The notes beneath the pieces were generated by a model. It had not been told where the DNA came from. It did no database searches and saw only the letters and a program-made list of their open reading frames with translations. From Purpureocillium takamizusanense (Eukaryota; Ascomycota; Sordariomycetes; Hypocreales; Ophiocordycipitaceae): DNA of 64,000 nt. The stretch lies in contig NC_063069.1 of the NCBI RefSeq assembly GCF_022605165.1, forward strand, positions 558,001 to 622,000. Reading direction: 5' to 3'. Both the position numbers and the translations under genes were made by a program. Positions 38,412 to 49,641 of this stretch are shown piece after piece; positions within the stretch are counted from its first letter, which is position 1; the number at the start of each line of letters is the position of its first letter.

Positions 38412-41045
38412 ATGGAACAACGACCCTCGGGCCGCGGGCGTGGCCTCGCCCTGCACGTCGCCTCTCGCCTTCGCGGCCTCCGACGCCTGGCACTGGCCAC
38501 GGGCTCGCGCTTCACCAACTGCCGCTTCGTCTTCGCCTTGTCGATGCTCGCCGTCCTCGGCGCCAAACTGATACACATCTACACCCACCTGTCGGCCTTG
38601 GCAACCGTCTATCTGGTGCGATGGGGATACTCCTTCTTCGCGCAGGACATGGTCCTGCTCATCATCTTGCGCCTGCTTCTCGACAGCTGGCTCTTCTCCC
38701 CCCGCAGCTCGGGCTCTCTGCGATGGATTGCCTCGTGCCTCGCGTCCTTCTTCGTCGGAATCGTCATCTTCCTCAACGTCATCAACATCTGCTTCTTCGT
38801 CGTCAGCGGCTCCGAAATACATTGGCGCAACGTCGGGCTCGCTGGGGATGCTGCCGGGCGTGCGCTTCTCCTTTCCGGCCTCGTCTCGGCCCTCCTCGTC
38901 ACGGGCGCCCTGATCCTGCTTTCGTGGCTCCTGCAGGACATTCTGTATGCCGTCGTGGGATTGCTGGTGGACATTGTTAGTTGGCCCATCGCCCCTCGCG
39001 CTCGCGCCCGGCTCTGCAGAACCAACTTCCAAACCTCGACCGCCGAGTACACCGAGATACCCCAAGGCGACCTCGAATCCGCCGCGAAGATCGAGGAGCA
39101 GGAAACTCCCCAACACTCCCCACGATATGCCTTCATCGACGGCGTCAAAAGCTGGCCCTGGGCCCGCATATTACACCACGCGTCGTATGCCCTGGCCGCC
39201 ATCGCCCTGCTCTCGCAGGTCATCCTGTGGGCACTTCGACCTGGTGACAATTCTTTGTTGTTCATGTCGTGGACTCCGGCACTGCTCCCGTTTGTCGATT
39301 TCAAAACATCAACCGCGAATTTAGACAACGTCGTCGTACAAAACGCCACGAGCATCTACCACGGCTGGAAGGATCGGACCGCTCTTCGTGATCCGATTCC
39401 CTTCTCCTGGCTACCGGAAGACTCGATCGCAGGCTTCGAGGATTGGTACGATGGCAAAAAACATTATTCAGCAGAGGCCGACCCCCTTCGAATCTCGAAC
39501 CTCGACGAAAAACTTCTCCCCGAGTTGAACAACCTGAAGGACGTGCCCATCCGGCACATCATGGCCATTGTGCTAGAAAGCACCCGGAAAGACGTCTTTC
39601 CTATCAAGAACTGGGGCATCAATGCGGCACGCCTCCGAGATTCCTGGGACGAGAAGGAATTCCCTCCCAAGGCGCTAGAACGCCTCAAGACGCTTACACC
39701 GACGGCCAAGTACCTCACGGGCGATTACGACGATCAATTTGAGCGCCCCGAGTCGGAGAGAAATGGGACAGGGCGAGGCGGCATCAATTTCAACGATGCG
39801 TACACGACATCGACCTACACTCTGAAGAGCTTGGCGGGCTCACTATGCGGTGTCATGCCCATGACGGCCGACTTCAATCTCGAATACCAGCACCACATCT
39901 ACCAGCCATGTTTCCCACACATCGCAGCGGCGCTTAACACGCTCGAGCACACCGACAACGGGGGGCACGAATTCGGCGGGTACAATTGGACATCAACCTT
40001 TATGCAATCCGTTACCTTGACCTACGACAACTTCGGCCACCTGATGAAGAAGATTGGGTTTCCCGAAGAGGGCCTCATCGACAAGGAATATCTGCAGAGC
40101 GGCGCGGCCAAGTTCGGACGCGTTACCCTGCCAGATGTGAATTACTTTGGTTTTGAGGAGACGCCGCTCGAGGATTACATACGGGATCAATTCGAAACGG
40201 CCAAGAAGAACAACGGCCGCGCGTTCATCACCCACGTTACGAGCACGAGCCACCATCCGTACGCGATGCCGGAGTCGGAGGAGTATGTGCCCCTCGGCAA
40301 GGGTTTGGACGATTTGTCACACTATATTAATGCCATTGGCTACGACGATCGGTGGCTGGGCAAGATACTCGGTTTCTTGGACGATCTTGGGGTCGCAAAT
40401 GAGACCTTGGTCATCTTTGTCGGCGACCACGGCTTATCGATTCCAGAGAATGACATTCTGGCCTCATATTACAATCCCAACAAAGCAAACAACCACGTCC
40501 CGCTCGTCTTCTCGCATCCGAAATTACCCCCCATTACGATCAACGACGCCGTCTCCACACAGTCAATATTGCCGACCGTGCTGGACCTGCTCATCGAGAC
40601 GGGCTCCCTATCCGGCTCCGCAACGCAGGCGGCCAAGGACCTGCTGCACAACTACGAGGCTCAGTCCCTCCTTCGGCCCACGCGCCAGTCGCACCACGCG
40701 CAGCCGACGTCGGGCCTGCACTCGTCGGAGGAGGAGCTGGAGAACTGGCAGCTCACCAACATCAACCCCGGTCGCGCCATGCTGGGGGTTCGCGATGCGC
40801 GACACAAGCACTGGCGCATGGTGGTGCCGACGGTGGACAATGTCGAGTGGCGCTTCACCGACACGAAGCGAGACGACCGCGAGGCCCACCCCATCGTGGG
40901 ATTCAACTTTGACATCTTCAAGAAGCAGGTTGGGGAGCAGCACGGAGACGAGGCCGCGACATGGGTGGAAGAAGGCGCTTACGTGGTGCGATGGTTTGTC
41001 GAGGAAAATAGCAGGCGTTGGCGGTATGGGCCTTACAAGGAGTAA
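38412..41045 (+). CDS. Polytopic membrane protein with LtaS-like sulfatase-fold domain
   Basis: An 877-residue intronless protein with several N-terminal membrane segments followed by an extracytosolic alkaline-phosphatase/sulfatase-superfamily domain, the layout of bacterial lipoteichoic acid synthase and phosphoethanolamine transferases. The start is the ATG at 38412 (MEQRPSGRG); the frame is open further upstream but without ATG. Membrane segments include FVFALSMLAVLGAKLIHIY, MVLLIILRLLLDSWLF and FFVGIVIFLNVINICFFVV. Metal and nucleophile motifs are visible: LESTRKDVFP (E389 and S390/T391), HVTSTSHHPYAMP, and FVGDHGLS (D672/H673). The closest biochemical roles are phosphodiester or glycerophosphate transfer to a lipid or glycan, but fungal members are uncharacterised as far as I know. 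It converges on the DUF676 gene. Confidence 0.85.
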   Translation: MEQRPSGRGRGLALHVASRLRGLRRLALATGSRFTNCRFVFALSMLAVLGAKLIHIYTHLSALATVYLVRWGYSFFAQDMVLLIILRLLLDSWLFSPRSSGSLRWIASCLASFFVGIVIFLNVINICFFVVSGSEIHWRNVGLAGDAAGRALLLSGLVSALLVTGALILLSWLLQDILYAVVGLLVDIVSWPIAPRARARLCRTNFQTSTAEYTEIPQGDLESAAKIEEQETPQHSPRYAFIDGVKSWPWARILHHASYALAAIALLSQVILWALRPGDNSLLFMSWTPALLPFVDFKTSTANLDNVVVQNATSIYHGWKDRTALRDPIPFSWLPEDSIAGFEDWYDGKKHYSAEADPLRISNLDEKLLPELNNLKDVPIRHIMAIVLESTRKDVFPIKNWGINAARLRDSWDEKEFPPKALERLKTLTPTAKYLTGDYDDQFERPESERNGTGRGGINFNDAYTTSTYTLKSLAGSLCGVMPMTADFNLEYQHHIYQPCFPHIAAALNTLEHTDNGGHEFGGYNWTSTFMQSVTLTYDNFGHLMKKIGFPEEGLIDKEYLQSGAAKFGRVTLPDVNYFGFEETPLEDYIRDQFETAKKNNGRAFITHVTSTSHHPYAMPESEEYVPLGKGLDDLSHYINAIGYDDRWLGKILGFLDDLGVANETLVIFVGDHGLSIPENDILASYYNPNKANNHVPLVFSHPKLPPITINDAVSTQSILPTVLDLLIETGSLSGSATQAAKDLLHNYEAQSLLRPTRQSHHAQPTSGLHSSEEELENWQLTNINPGRAMLGVRDARHKHWRMVVPTVDNVEWRFTDTKRDDREAHPIVGFNFDIFKKQVGEQHGDEAATWVEEGAYVVRWFVEENSRRWRYGPYKE

Positions 41046-41483
41046 AGTTGAACGGAACGGGTGATCATTTAGAAAGCAATAAAGCGGCCAGGCCTATAGA
41101 AGCCGGCAATTGAACATTTTGGGCATTTGAACGCTCTATGCGAAAACATTACTGTGCGCTGATCGCCCGTCTCCAGGAGGCAAACTTTCTCCGAAAATAC
41201 GCTTGGCCAGGTAAAGAAAGGGGCAACATCGCTTCAGCATGGTATCAAAATGAAGACAGTTCAAAATGCGACGCAACTGAAGCCACAAGACAGCCAGCAC
41301 ATCCTCAATTCATCATACTCACTTAGTGGGCAGCAGCGTACAGTCTGACCCCATGACGCGGGGGCGCACATGCACCTTTGTTGTCGATGAGCCTCGAAGA
41401 AGCAAGCGCGGATGCTGCATTGCATTGCATTCAGCGTTTGACTTGACGGATTCGTGAACTATCGCAAGTTACATTACATCCTA
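41046..41483. other. Convergent 3' intergenic region
   Basis: About 440 bases between two convergent genes; no gene seen. Confidence 0.6.
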
Positions 41484-43647
41484 CTATATCGTGGCCTTTC
41501 CGTCGATGTCTCCCGTCGTGTTGGCACCCGTGTCTTCTGCGCCTTTTGCCGTATCTGTAACCATCTCCTGATCATGGGTGGCATCACCGTCCTTCTCCGC
41601 GCCTCCTGTTGTGTCCGTTACTGGTTCCCCAGGGTCACTTCTCACGCCCGTGTCCTTCATATCGTCCTCGGCGTCGTCTTTTGCACCTACGACGTTCTCG
41701 CACGCATCCCCTTCTTCCGCACCCGCGGCCCTATCCTTGGCCACGCCAGCTGTGTTCTTTTTACTGAAAAGATCCCAGCCCGGCACGGGGATCCGATCCA
41801 GTGACGACACCGCGGATGGCATCTGCGGCATCGACGGCATGGACACGTTCGGCATCTGGGGCATTTGAGGCATCTTGGAAGGCCACCAGGCTTTGGCCCC
41901 TTGGCCCGTCTGCTGCGCAATCTGAAAGAGGTACTGGCGGTACGTCCGTTTCCTCTCGTTGGCGTCGGTGCTCTCGTCCTCGCTTGGCACGACTAGATCG
42001 CCCTCTTCGCCGCCGCCGCCGCCCGGGAGAGGGACCATGGACGCAGCTGCGGCGATGTCGATGGGAGATTCGTCTGGCAGGTCGTCGTCGTCGTCGTCGG
42101 CGGCGGTGCTCGCCTTTTGAACTTCTTCCTCATCGTGCAGGACATTTTCCTGCTCTTTGAGGGCTTCTTCGGCCACGTGGTCCTGTTTGACTTCCTCGGG
42201 GGGTATCTCGCGGAACTTGGGGTCGTCAAACAATGGCTCGTCGCTGAGGAACCACTTCTTCACGCACTCCACTGCCTCGGTAGTCATTCTCTCGTAGGCC
42301 GCATTCTTTTCGGGCTTGAACATGGTCATGTGGGCCATGATTTCGTCTTCAGCGTCTCGCATCACATAGCGCGTGAAGAGCGGGTTGGCGACGTGATCCT
42401 CGGGCGGGACGGCGCAGAAGGTCCGCTCCGGGACAAAGTATCCGCCACGCCAGTAGCCGTTCTCTCCCAGCGAGATGTAAAAGTCTTGTATCCCGACGCC
42501 CTTCAAAGACCCCATGCGGTCGAGGCGGCGAGACAGCTCGTTTTGTTTCATCAGAGAGCCAACAAAGGTAAAGTGATCCGAGAGCCAAGCGAAGGAGTGG
42601 CCGACGTTTCCTCGGTTCACGTACGCGAGTCCCTGGCCCAGCGTCTCCATGCTCTGCCGATACCCATCGGCAACAGTATCTCTGTTGATGTTCTTCACCT
42701 TTTTCACGCCCTCCATGATGGCCTCGCGATGCATGTACGCGGCGACGCCCCCGGCGGCGATGGCGCCGACGGTCCCGGTCCGCACTGCCACGAGTTGCCA
42801 CGCCTTCCACGCCGGACTACTCGACCGCGATGTCGCGGATATCGCGGCAGATCGAGTCGCGCGCTGTGTCGCGAGGCTCCTTATGCCGGCTGGCGCTGCG
42901 GCGCCGAGCGCGGTCATGACGTTGAAGACGTTGCTGACTTTCTGGTAGTTGGAGAATGCGCCGTACACGAACATGGACCTCGCGAGGCCGTTGTAGGGGG
43001 TGTCGAACGTGAGGATCCCTTGGATGAGAGGGAACGGCGGCTGGTCCGCCGTATCGGACTCGAGCCTTTCGTTGAGGGAGAGGAAGAGGGCATCGGCGGC
43101 CACGAAGCCACTGTTGATGATGTCTTGGTTGGCACAGATCACATCAATCGCTGGCAGTGCAGACGTACCCCATAGAGTGCGCGACGAGTATGACACCCAC
43201 CTCCCTGTCGTCAGGAGGCCACGGCTTCTCCAGATGCGCCTTGCGGGTTTCCATGACACGTTCCTTCAGCCTGCCGGTCGTCAGCATTCAAGCGCATCGA
43301 CTCAGTACTACGTTTCCAGATTACAGTTCGTACCATTCTAGGAAGGCCTGGCTGGCCTGCGCAAGCTCGCCTTTGGTCTCGTAGGTAGGGTACACGACGC
43401 TTTCGACGCGCTCGTTGGGCAGTTCGCGTGCAACTTGAAGCTTCAAGTCCTAGAACTTCGTTAACCACCAATCGTCGCCGCACGAACCTTTGCCGCGTGT
43501 CTTGACTTACATGGGGGAAATCGCGGAATGTGTCGTCATTACCCTGCACACACGCGGATCCCTTGTCAGACGACATTCATCTCGATGGCCGTTACTATAC
43601 ATTACCTTGAACCCATGGATGAAACAGAGGAGGAGGATGCGAGGCAT
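41484..43647 (-). CDS. DUF676-type alpha/beta hydrolase (putative lipase) with acidic tail
   Basis: A fungal putative serine esterase/lipase. Five exons (43606-43647, 43511-43543, 43334-43449, 43169-43270, 41484-43110) keep phase throughout and give 639 residues. The first exon encodes MPRILLLCFIHGFK with the oxyanion HGF. The nucleophile elbow is VAHSMGGF, rebuilt across the last intron. ILTFDTPYNGLA follows, as in the family. A weakly hydrophobic stretch (GTVGAIAAGGVAAYM) lies in the middle. The C-terminal 250 residues are acidic and low-complexity, with MPQMPQMPN-like repeats. The catalytic Ser is visible but the His is not assigned. The fourth intron (43111-43168) removes 58 nt. The lipid substrate is unknown. 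Confidence 0.85.
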
Positions 43648-44249
43648 ATTGCCGACTGCGATGGCGGCGGTTGTCGCAACACCGAGAACGTCGGAGTATT
43701 GCAAGCCTCCAGTTGAGCTTCCTGTATTAACGCGGGGTCATGAAGAAGCCAGCAAGTCACGCACTAAAGTGAGTATAAAGTACGATGAAGGAGAAAAGCC
43801 TCATTAAACTACTAAGTTCGATAATAAAGCTACTATATTATCGCAGATGATAACTACGCATCTTCGACCGATCGCAAAAAGTTGGATATTCCAAGATTCA
43901 GACGCACCCCAGGCCGCCGAGCACTAGCTGGTGGCGAGAGGCCGCCACCAGCCAATGATGGCTGACCGGGACGTCATTAAAAACGTCACTCTTTGTTTAG
44001 CGTTAGAGAAAGCCACGACGACGCGCCAAGGACAGGTTCCCTTGATCTTCCGGCACTTTAATCAGGTCAAGCATCCCACGTGTAGCAAGCAGTACGCGAA
44101 GTTTGTCAGTCAGGTTTGAAGTGGTGAAACCACAGCGGCTAGACCCTCCCACTTCCCTACCCTCTTAGTAGCCACGCGTAGCATCACTCAACAATGGCGG
44201 AGCATTCCAGGCTATCAGAAAAAGAACCACTTGATCTCTTCACATCAAA
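43648..44249. other. Intergenic region
   Basis: About 600 bases between two minus-strand genes; no gene seen. It includes the DUF676 promoter and the AnmK 3' region. Confidence 0.55.
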
Positions 44250-45771
44250 TTACATGATGATGCGGCCCAGGCTTCGATTTGAGCCAAAGTCCTCATCAGT
44301 GACCACGTTCCTCATGACCTGATGGTAATTTGCCCCCGGAGTTACGACTCCCAAAATCGCAGGCGTCGTCGTCTCTGCGCACCCAGCAATCGGCACTCTC
44401 CTCCCACAGACGGCCAGAAAGCCCAACAGCCCAAACAGAACGGCTTCCTTCGCGCTCGGATCGAGCTTCATCGGGGCATCATCAAGCTTCATAACCCTAG
44501 CCCCCGAAAACTCGGCCTGCAAGTGCCTGAGGATGTTCGGATTGTACGCTCCACCTCCGCAGATGTAGATTTCGTCAATACGCTGGCCTTCACCCAAGAG
44601 CGGCACGACAAGGCGCTTGTAGGCCCGGGCAATCGACTCTGCCGTAATTCGGGTGATGGTCGCAACTATCGCCGTAGGGGCCATCCCCAGCGCTTGCATC
44701 TCTGCGACGAGCTTCCGCGCCACGTCGTCGGAGAACAGCTCGCGGCCAGTTGTCTTGGGCAGTGGGGCTTGGAAGTAAGGCTCCGAGTTCAAGAAGCGGT
44801 CCACGAGGGCGGAGTCGATGCTGCCCTCGCCGTCTAAGCCAAGGGCTCCGTTGTGATCGTAGTGCAGCTGGCCGTTGCTGATGATTCGCATGGCGGCATC
44901 AATTAGCACGTTGCCTGGGCCCGTGTCGAAGGCCAGATAAGTCGACTCGGGCATGGCGGTCTTCAGTTTCGTTGCTGGAAGAACCGAGGCGTTACCTGAC
45001 GTTGACGGGGTCAGCGTAGTCCGCGGTCGGGGTAGCACATTGTATGGCAAAGCAGGAACACAGCAAATTTCAGCAAAGGTAGGCCTACCAATCCCTCCAA
45101 TGTTTTGACTGATCCTCGTCTTCTCAGGGTGTGAAAGGAGGCCTGCCTCGAAGAACCCAGCGAGCGGGGCGCCTTGTCGCCCAGCAGCAAGCTCGGCGAC
45201 GCGGAAGCCACTCACTACAGTCCTGCAGCAGTGTTTAATCGCAGCGTCAGCGCGGTCTTCCATATCCTGAGCGACGCTTCTTCCTCACTTCTGAGTATCG
45301 TGTGCAATTACTGCAGGCTCGGCCATCTGCAGAGTTGATCGATGTTTTCCCTCGGGCTGGTGCCAGAGTGTTTGGCCGTGGCTGGCGATGATGTCGACCT
45401 CATCCAAATCGACACCGGAGTCACGAACGGCACGAGAAAACTCCCTTCCCAGAGCAAAGTTGAGATCGCAAATTTCGGCCAACGTGGTGCCCGCATCTGC
45501 TTGGTTCGGTCGGCATAGTCGGAGGATCTGTGCCCGAAGGTCCGGATTCACTGGCACCTCGGTGTACGACAGCAATTCGATAGCGACATCGCCAGATGAG
45601 GGCTGTGACGATATTTTACAGAGAGCCACATCGATTCCTGAGAATATGTTAATGCCTGTGAAGTGACCTTGGCAAGGGGCAATGGCATATCATTGCACCA
45701 TCAAGATGCAGGCGTTACTTGCCATCAATGCTCGTCCCACAGTTCAAGCCCAGCACCTTCAACGTGACCAT
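44250..45771 (-). CDS. anmK: Anhydro-N-acetylmuramic acid kinase (AnmK-like)
   Basis: AnmK phosphorylates and opens 1,6-anhydro-N-acetylmuramic acid, a peptidoglycan breakdown product, to MurNAc-6-phosphate. Four exons are inferred: 45723-45771, 45289-45637, 45089-45222 and 44250-44995, giving 425 residues. The N-terminus MVTLKVLGLNCGTSIDGID matches the bacterial GTSxDGxD phosphate loop. IIASHGQTLWHQP, FRVAELAAGRQGAPL, SQNIGGI and FDTGPGN (D201) are further signature blocks, followed by PKTTGRELF. The first intron appears to be GC-AG (GCAAGT donor), the only choice that keeps frame. A third, 93-nt intron is in-frame and splits IGGI-GNASVLP. Fungi have no peptidoglycan, so the gene is probably of bacterial origin and used to salvage bacterial wall sugars (inference). 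It is divergent from an MFS transporter. Confidence 0.9.
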
Positions 45772-46805
45772 CTTGACGGTAGTAGACACGCGATATGCCC
45801 TTCAGCTCCGACAGCGCAGACTCGAAGTACCTCGTGGTGAACGTTGAAGGTCTTGTTGTTTGTCACTCTGGAGCCGTCATCTGAGACCCGTCAGGCGTCG
45901 CTTCATGTTCATGTTGAAGCATCCGGGTTCCGGGAATCGGAGCGGATTGCCGATCAGCAAACGATCCGCTCTTCCGGGAACTAAGTCACGTTGCGCAGAT
46001 TGTGGATCAGAAGGCGTAGAGGCTGGCACATTTTCCGTCGGTTTTTCCGCTTCAGCCTGTCGGTAACATGGAACTCGCCTCAGTGCTGCTCCTTTCGTCC
46101 GTCCCCATATGCTGCTACAAGCTTCCTGGACAAATACATCAGGGCGAAATGTTTTTACGTCTCTAAATGTGGGATTTAGGATCAGTCTGAAACGAACTTA
46201 GGCACATGTTCCATATGCTGAGCCGACAAGATGTAGCTCTCCTCTCCTAGCACACCTCTACACTCAGGTTCATACCTACCATCATACCACTCAGCGGGGT
46301 TCGCATATAAAAGAACAAATCACTCTCCGCGATGCCAAATTTTCGAGGAGAGCAGCTCTCGGACGACATCTTGGCACTAGGTAGAACCGTCACAACCCCA
46401 CACTGGCAGCTCTGAGGCTGCGATGTCGTCCAGGGGGTGCATGCGCTCCCCGCAAACACCGCCCGGTTCTCGCTGTCTCGCAGTTCGCCGACCCGGTTGA
46501 TAATAAGCCGGCTCAGGTTGCAAAAGGCGTTTAGGCTTAACCGACATGCGTTCGGCATGATCGGTAGTAAGCTGCACCCCGGTTTTCCTCCCCCGCTCTC
46601 GCCGTTCCCCGGAGCTTGGAACGCGGGGTGTCTAGTACGAGCTAGCCCCCTGTCACAGCGTCTTGACGATCGCTGTTGAGAATTGTTTGCATTGTTTCTG
46701 GGATCGCATTTTGGCTCATAACTTACCAACTAAGTTTCCTGCGACGTCGCGAGAGTCGTGAAAGTTTTTACTGTAGCCTTTTCTCAGCAAAGTTGTTCAG
46801 TGACG
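45772..46805. promoter_or_regulatory. Divergent promoter region of AnmK and the MFS transporter
   Basis: About 1 kb without a credible gene separates the two start codons, suggesting shared control. The antisense frame 46247-46729 has no recognisable domain. Confidence 0.45.
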
Positions 46806-48997
46806 ATGGGGGCCAAGCTGCATCAACTGCGCATCGCCATTTGGGGCGAGGCGCCTGATAGTCCAGAAGAAAAAAAGGTACCAGCCTCAATATCCTTCAT
46901 CCATCGCCGGCATGCAAGACTTGCGCAGGCCATTGTCACTAAGCTAACTCGCCTCAGCTGCTGAGGAAGATAGACTTCTTCATTCTTGTTCGTTGCCGAC
47001 GCTAGAGAGGCCCGAGATCGAGTCGATCGTTAATCAAAAAGACAGACTTACTGTTGCGTCGCCTTTTTCTTCAACTACTTGGGTCAGTGTTTTCATCTGC
47101 GAAGCATTCCCCGTCTGGACGACAAGTGCTGAACGAGACAGATCGAGCTGTGCTTGCCAACGCCTACGTATCTGGCATGAGAGAAGATGTCAATCTGACC
47201 GGAAACGAATACAACCTGCTGGTGACTTGTCTATCTGGTATGTCATGTTCTTCAAAGAAGCTTCAATCGGGTTTCAAGATGCATATGTTGACTTGAGTGC
47301 AGTGGGCTGTAAGGCGACCCGTCCCCCCGATTAAACCGACCCAAAGCTCAACTGCGTAGATATTGTCGGTCAAGTTCCTCACGGCCTCATCATACAAAAG
47401 GTTGCGCCCCGGATATGGTTCCCTCTCATGACGCTTGTCTGGGCTGGGCTCACCATGGTGTGCGCGGCTTGCAACAACTTCTCCCAGCTAGCAGCGGTCC
47501 GGTTTCTACAAGGTGTGGCCGAGGCATCGACTTATAGCGGGACTCAGTACATCATTGGCAGTTGGTACAAAGGCCCAGAAGTTGGCAAACGCATCGGTCT
47601 TTTTCAGGCTTCTGGAATGGCGGGAACCATGTTTGCCGGTTAGTAGTACTCGAACTTTTTTTTTAAAGACGAAGGTGCCTTTCTTGCTGACGGCCTGGCT
47701 TCATCACAGGTCTCTTGATGACGGCCATTTGGAAAACAATGAACGGTTTGGCCGGCTTGCCAGGTTGGCGATGGGTTCGTAGACAATCCTGCGCCCGCCC
47801 GCCCAGGCAACACGCTAACTATGTGTCAAGTCTTTCATCATTGACGGCATCATCACGATCCCGGTGGCCATATTTGGCTTCGCTTTCTTCCCTGACCTGC
47901 CCGAGTCAACGAAAGCATTCTATCTCAAGCCGCATGAGCGGGAGCTTGCACTGAGTCGTCTGCCTCCAAAGAATCCAGAAGGACACAACATCGGGCTCCC
48001 TCTGTTGAAGAAGGTCCTTCTCACCCCGAACTTGTAAGGGGGCCACCATGCTGATTACGTTTTCCGACTCGCATTCCTTGCTGACTTTGTGAAGTTGGAT
48101 CTTCAACATCTTCTGGATGATCGGCGGCGCGTTAGAGGCATTCTCCACGCAGACGTGCATGGTCTTGTGGATGCGCGCGTCAGGGGAGTTCACGGTGCCG
48201 CAAAACAACACCTACCCGCTGGGCATCACGGCTATAGGTCAGGCACACCTACACGCTTCTACAGGCCCTTCATCGGGGTGATTCTTGGTTGCTAACTACG
48301 ATACAGGCATTGTCATGACACTGGTTACCTCTGTTGCTATTGATGGTACCGGAGTGCACGCCCCGTACGGCTTCTTTGCGTGCGGCGCGCAAATCGTCAG
48401 CTGCATCATCCTACTTTGTTGGTCGCAGGTGACCACCGGGGCCAAGATGGCCGCATACTGTACGGACAACGCACCGCTTGATTTGTGTAGACAGCCGATG
48501 TGGCGTCCGGTGCTAACCTCTACGCAGATCTTGCCGGAGTGGCGTACATGATCCAACCCGTCGTATTCACCTGGGCAAGCAAGATACTGTCCAGAGACGG
48601 CGACGATGCAGCACGTGCCATTACTCTCTACGCCATGAATGGTACGTACTCATACACCCTCGCCATCAATGGTAACACACTAGGTATACTAACGCGCCGC
48701 GGTCAGGTGCTTCATCCGTCTTGTACGCGTTCTGGGGCGTCGCCTTGTACCCGGCGACGGACGCAGGAACGGTGAGTCCAGCAATTTCCGCTAACCTTTA
48801 CATTGAAGCTGTAATGATCTGACCAATCTTGCTTGTAGGGTTTTTGGAAGGGTACCATTACCATGGTTGTCGTGTCCGTCAGCCTGGCACTGTGGATCTG
48901 CGTCGTTTGGTGGCAGGACAAGAGAAGCGCAAGGGATCCTGTAGTCTCTCAGTACCTTGAGGAGAAGACGGCAGAAACCCAAATCGAACAGGCCTAG
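46806..48997 (+). CDS. MFS transporter, anion:cation symporter (Dal5/Liz1-like) family
   Basis: A 12-segment plasma-membrane importer of the ACS family, whose members take up allantoate, nicotinate, pantothenate and other organic anions. Twelve exons fit with consistent phase: 46806-46877, 46958-46987, 47046-47082, 47142-47237, 47360-47638, 47710-47774, 47831-48033, 48095-48237, 48307-48459, 48528-48641, 48707-48771 and 48839-48997. The product is 471 residues. Conserved blocks are KIDFFILTYCCVAFFFNYLD, NLLVTCLS, RFLQGVAEASTYSG, IIGSWYK, PGWRW and FFPDLPES. Several donors are GTTCGT or GTTAGT rather than GTRAGT. Being divergent from AnmK, it is a candidate importer of anhydro-muramic acid or another muropeptide-derived acid, which is untested. 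Pantothenate or another vitamin is the default alternative. Confidence 0.88.
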
Positions 48998-49641
48998 CAG
49001 GGACCCCCCGTATGACTGACCCCTTTCCCGGTGAGGGTGGTTGCGAGGGCTTGAGGGGGGAAAAAAAGGGGGGGTGGTAAGGCAGCAAGGGCAAGCTTCC
49101 CCCCTCCCCCCACAGTGGCGTTGACCATGGTTGCCAAGCGCGGGCGCTGCTATTCGCGCGGCTAAGCCCGCCGCGGGGTTGCGGGGAGACGGAGATGCAA
49201 TCGTGGGGTTGGCTCCAAACGTTGAGGAACGTCCAACTTGTGTTGGAGGTTGGCTGAATGAGTGCGTGGTCAACACGCTGAAGGGGGTCCCTGCCCAACC
49301 GCAGCCTGAAGCCAACGTCCATTTACCGTGGCAGAATAGTTTATGGCTCATTAATTCTTATCTGCATTGCCGGTCAAAAGCTAGCTGCGTTGCATGGAGC
49401 GGGTTGGTTGGCGGACGGCGCAACGGCCGCATCTTCAACGCCGCCGTTTACGTTGGTCTGTTCGCATGACACTACCGCTCCAATCACCAGACCTCCCAAT
49501 GCAAGCTTGACAGACCGTGTGCGCTCCAATGAACCGACACACACAGATTTCCCTTGTCAGCCGCCACTCCATTGCAGCTCGAAAAAAAGGGCCTCTCTAC
49601 CAATCGCCCTTGCGCGCGCGCATGTCCACCACTTGACCCCC
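48998..49641. other. Convergent 3' intergenic region
   Basis: About 640 bases between convergent transporter genes. No gene seen; a G-rich patch lies at 49056-49076. Confidence 0.55.

Noticed and set aside
46247..46729. Minus-strand open frame of 160 codons between AnmK and the MFS gene
   Set aside because: No recognisable domain or splice support; it lies in what is better read as a shared promoter.
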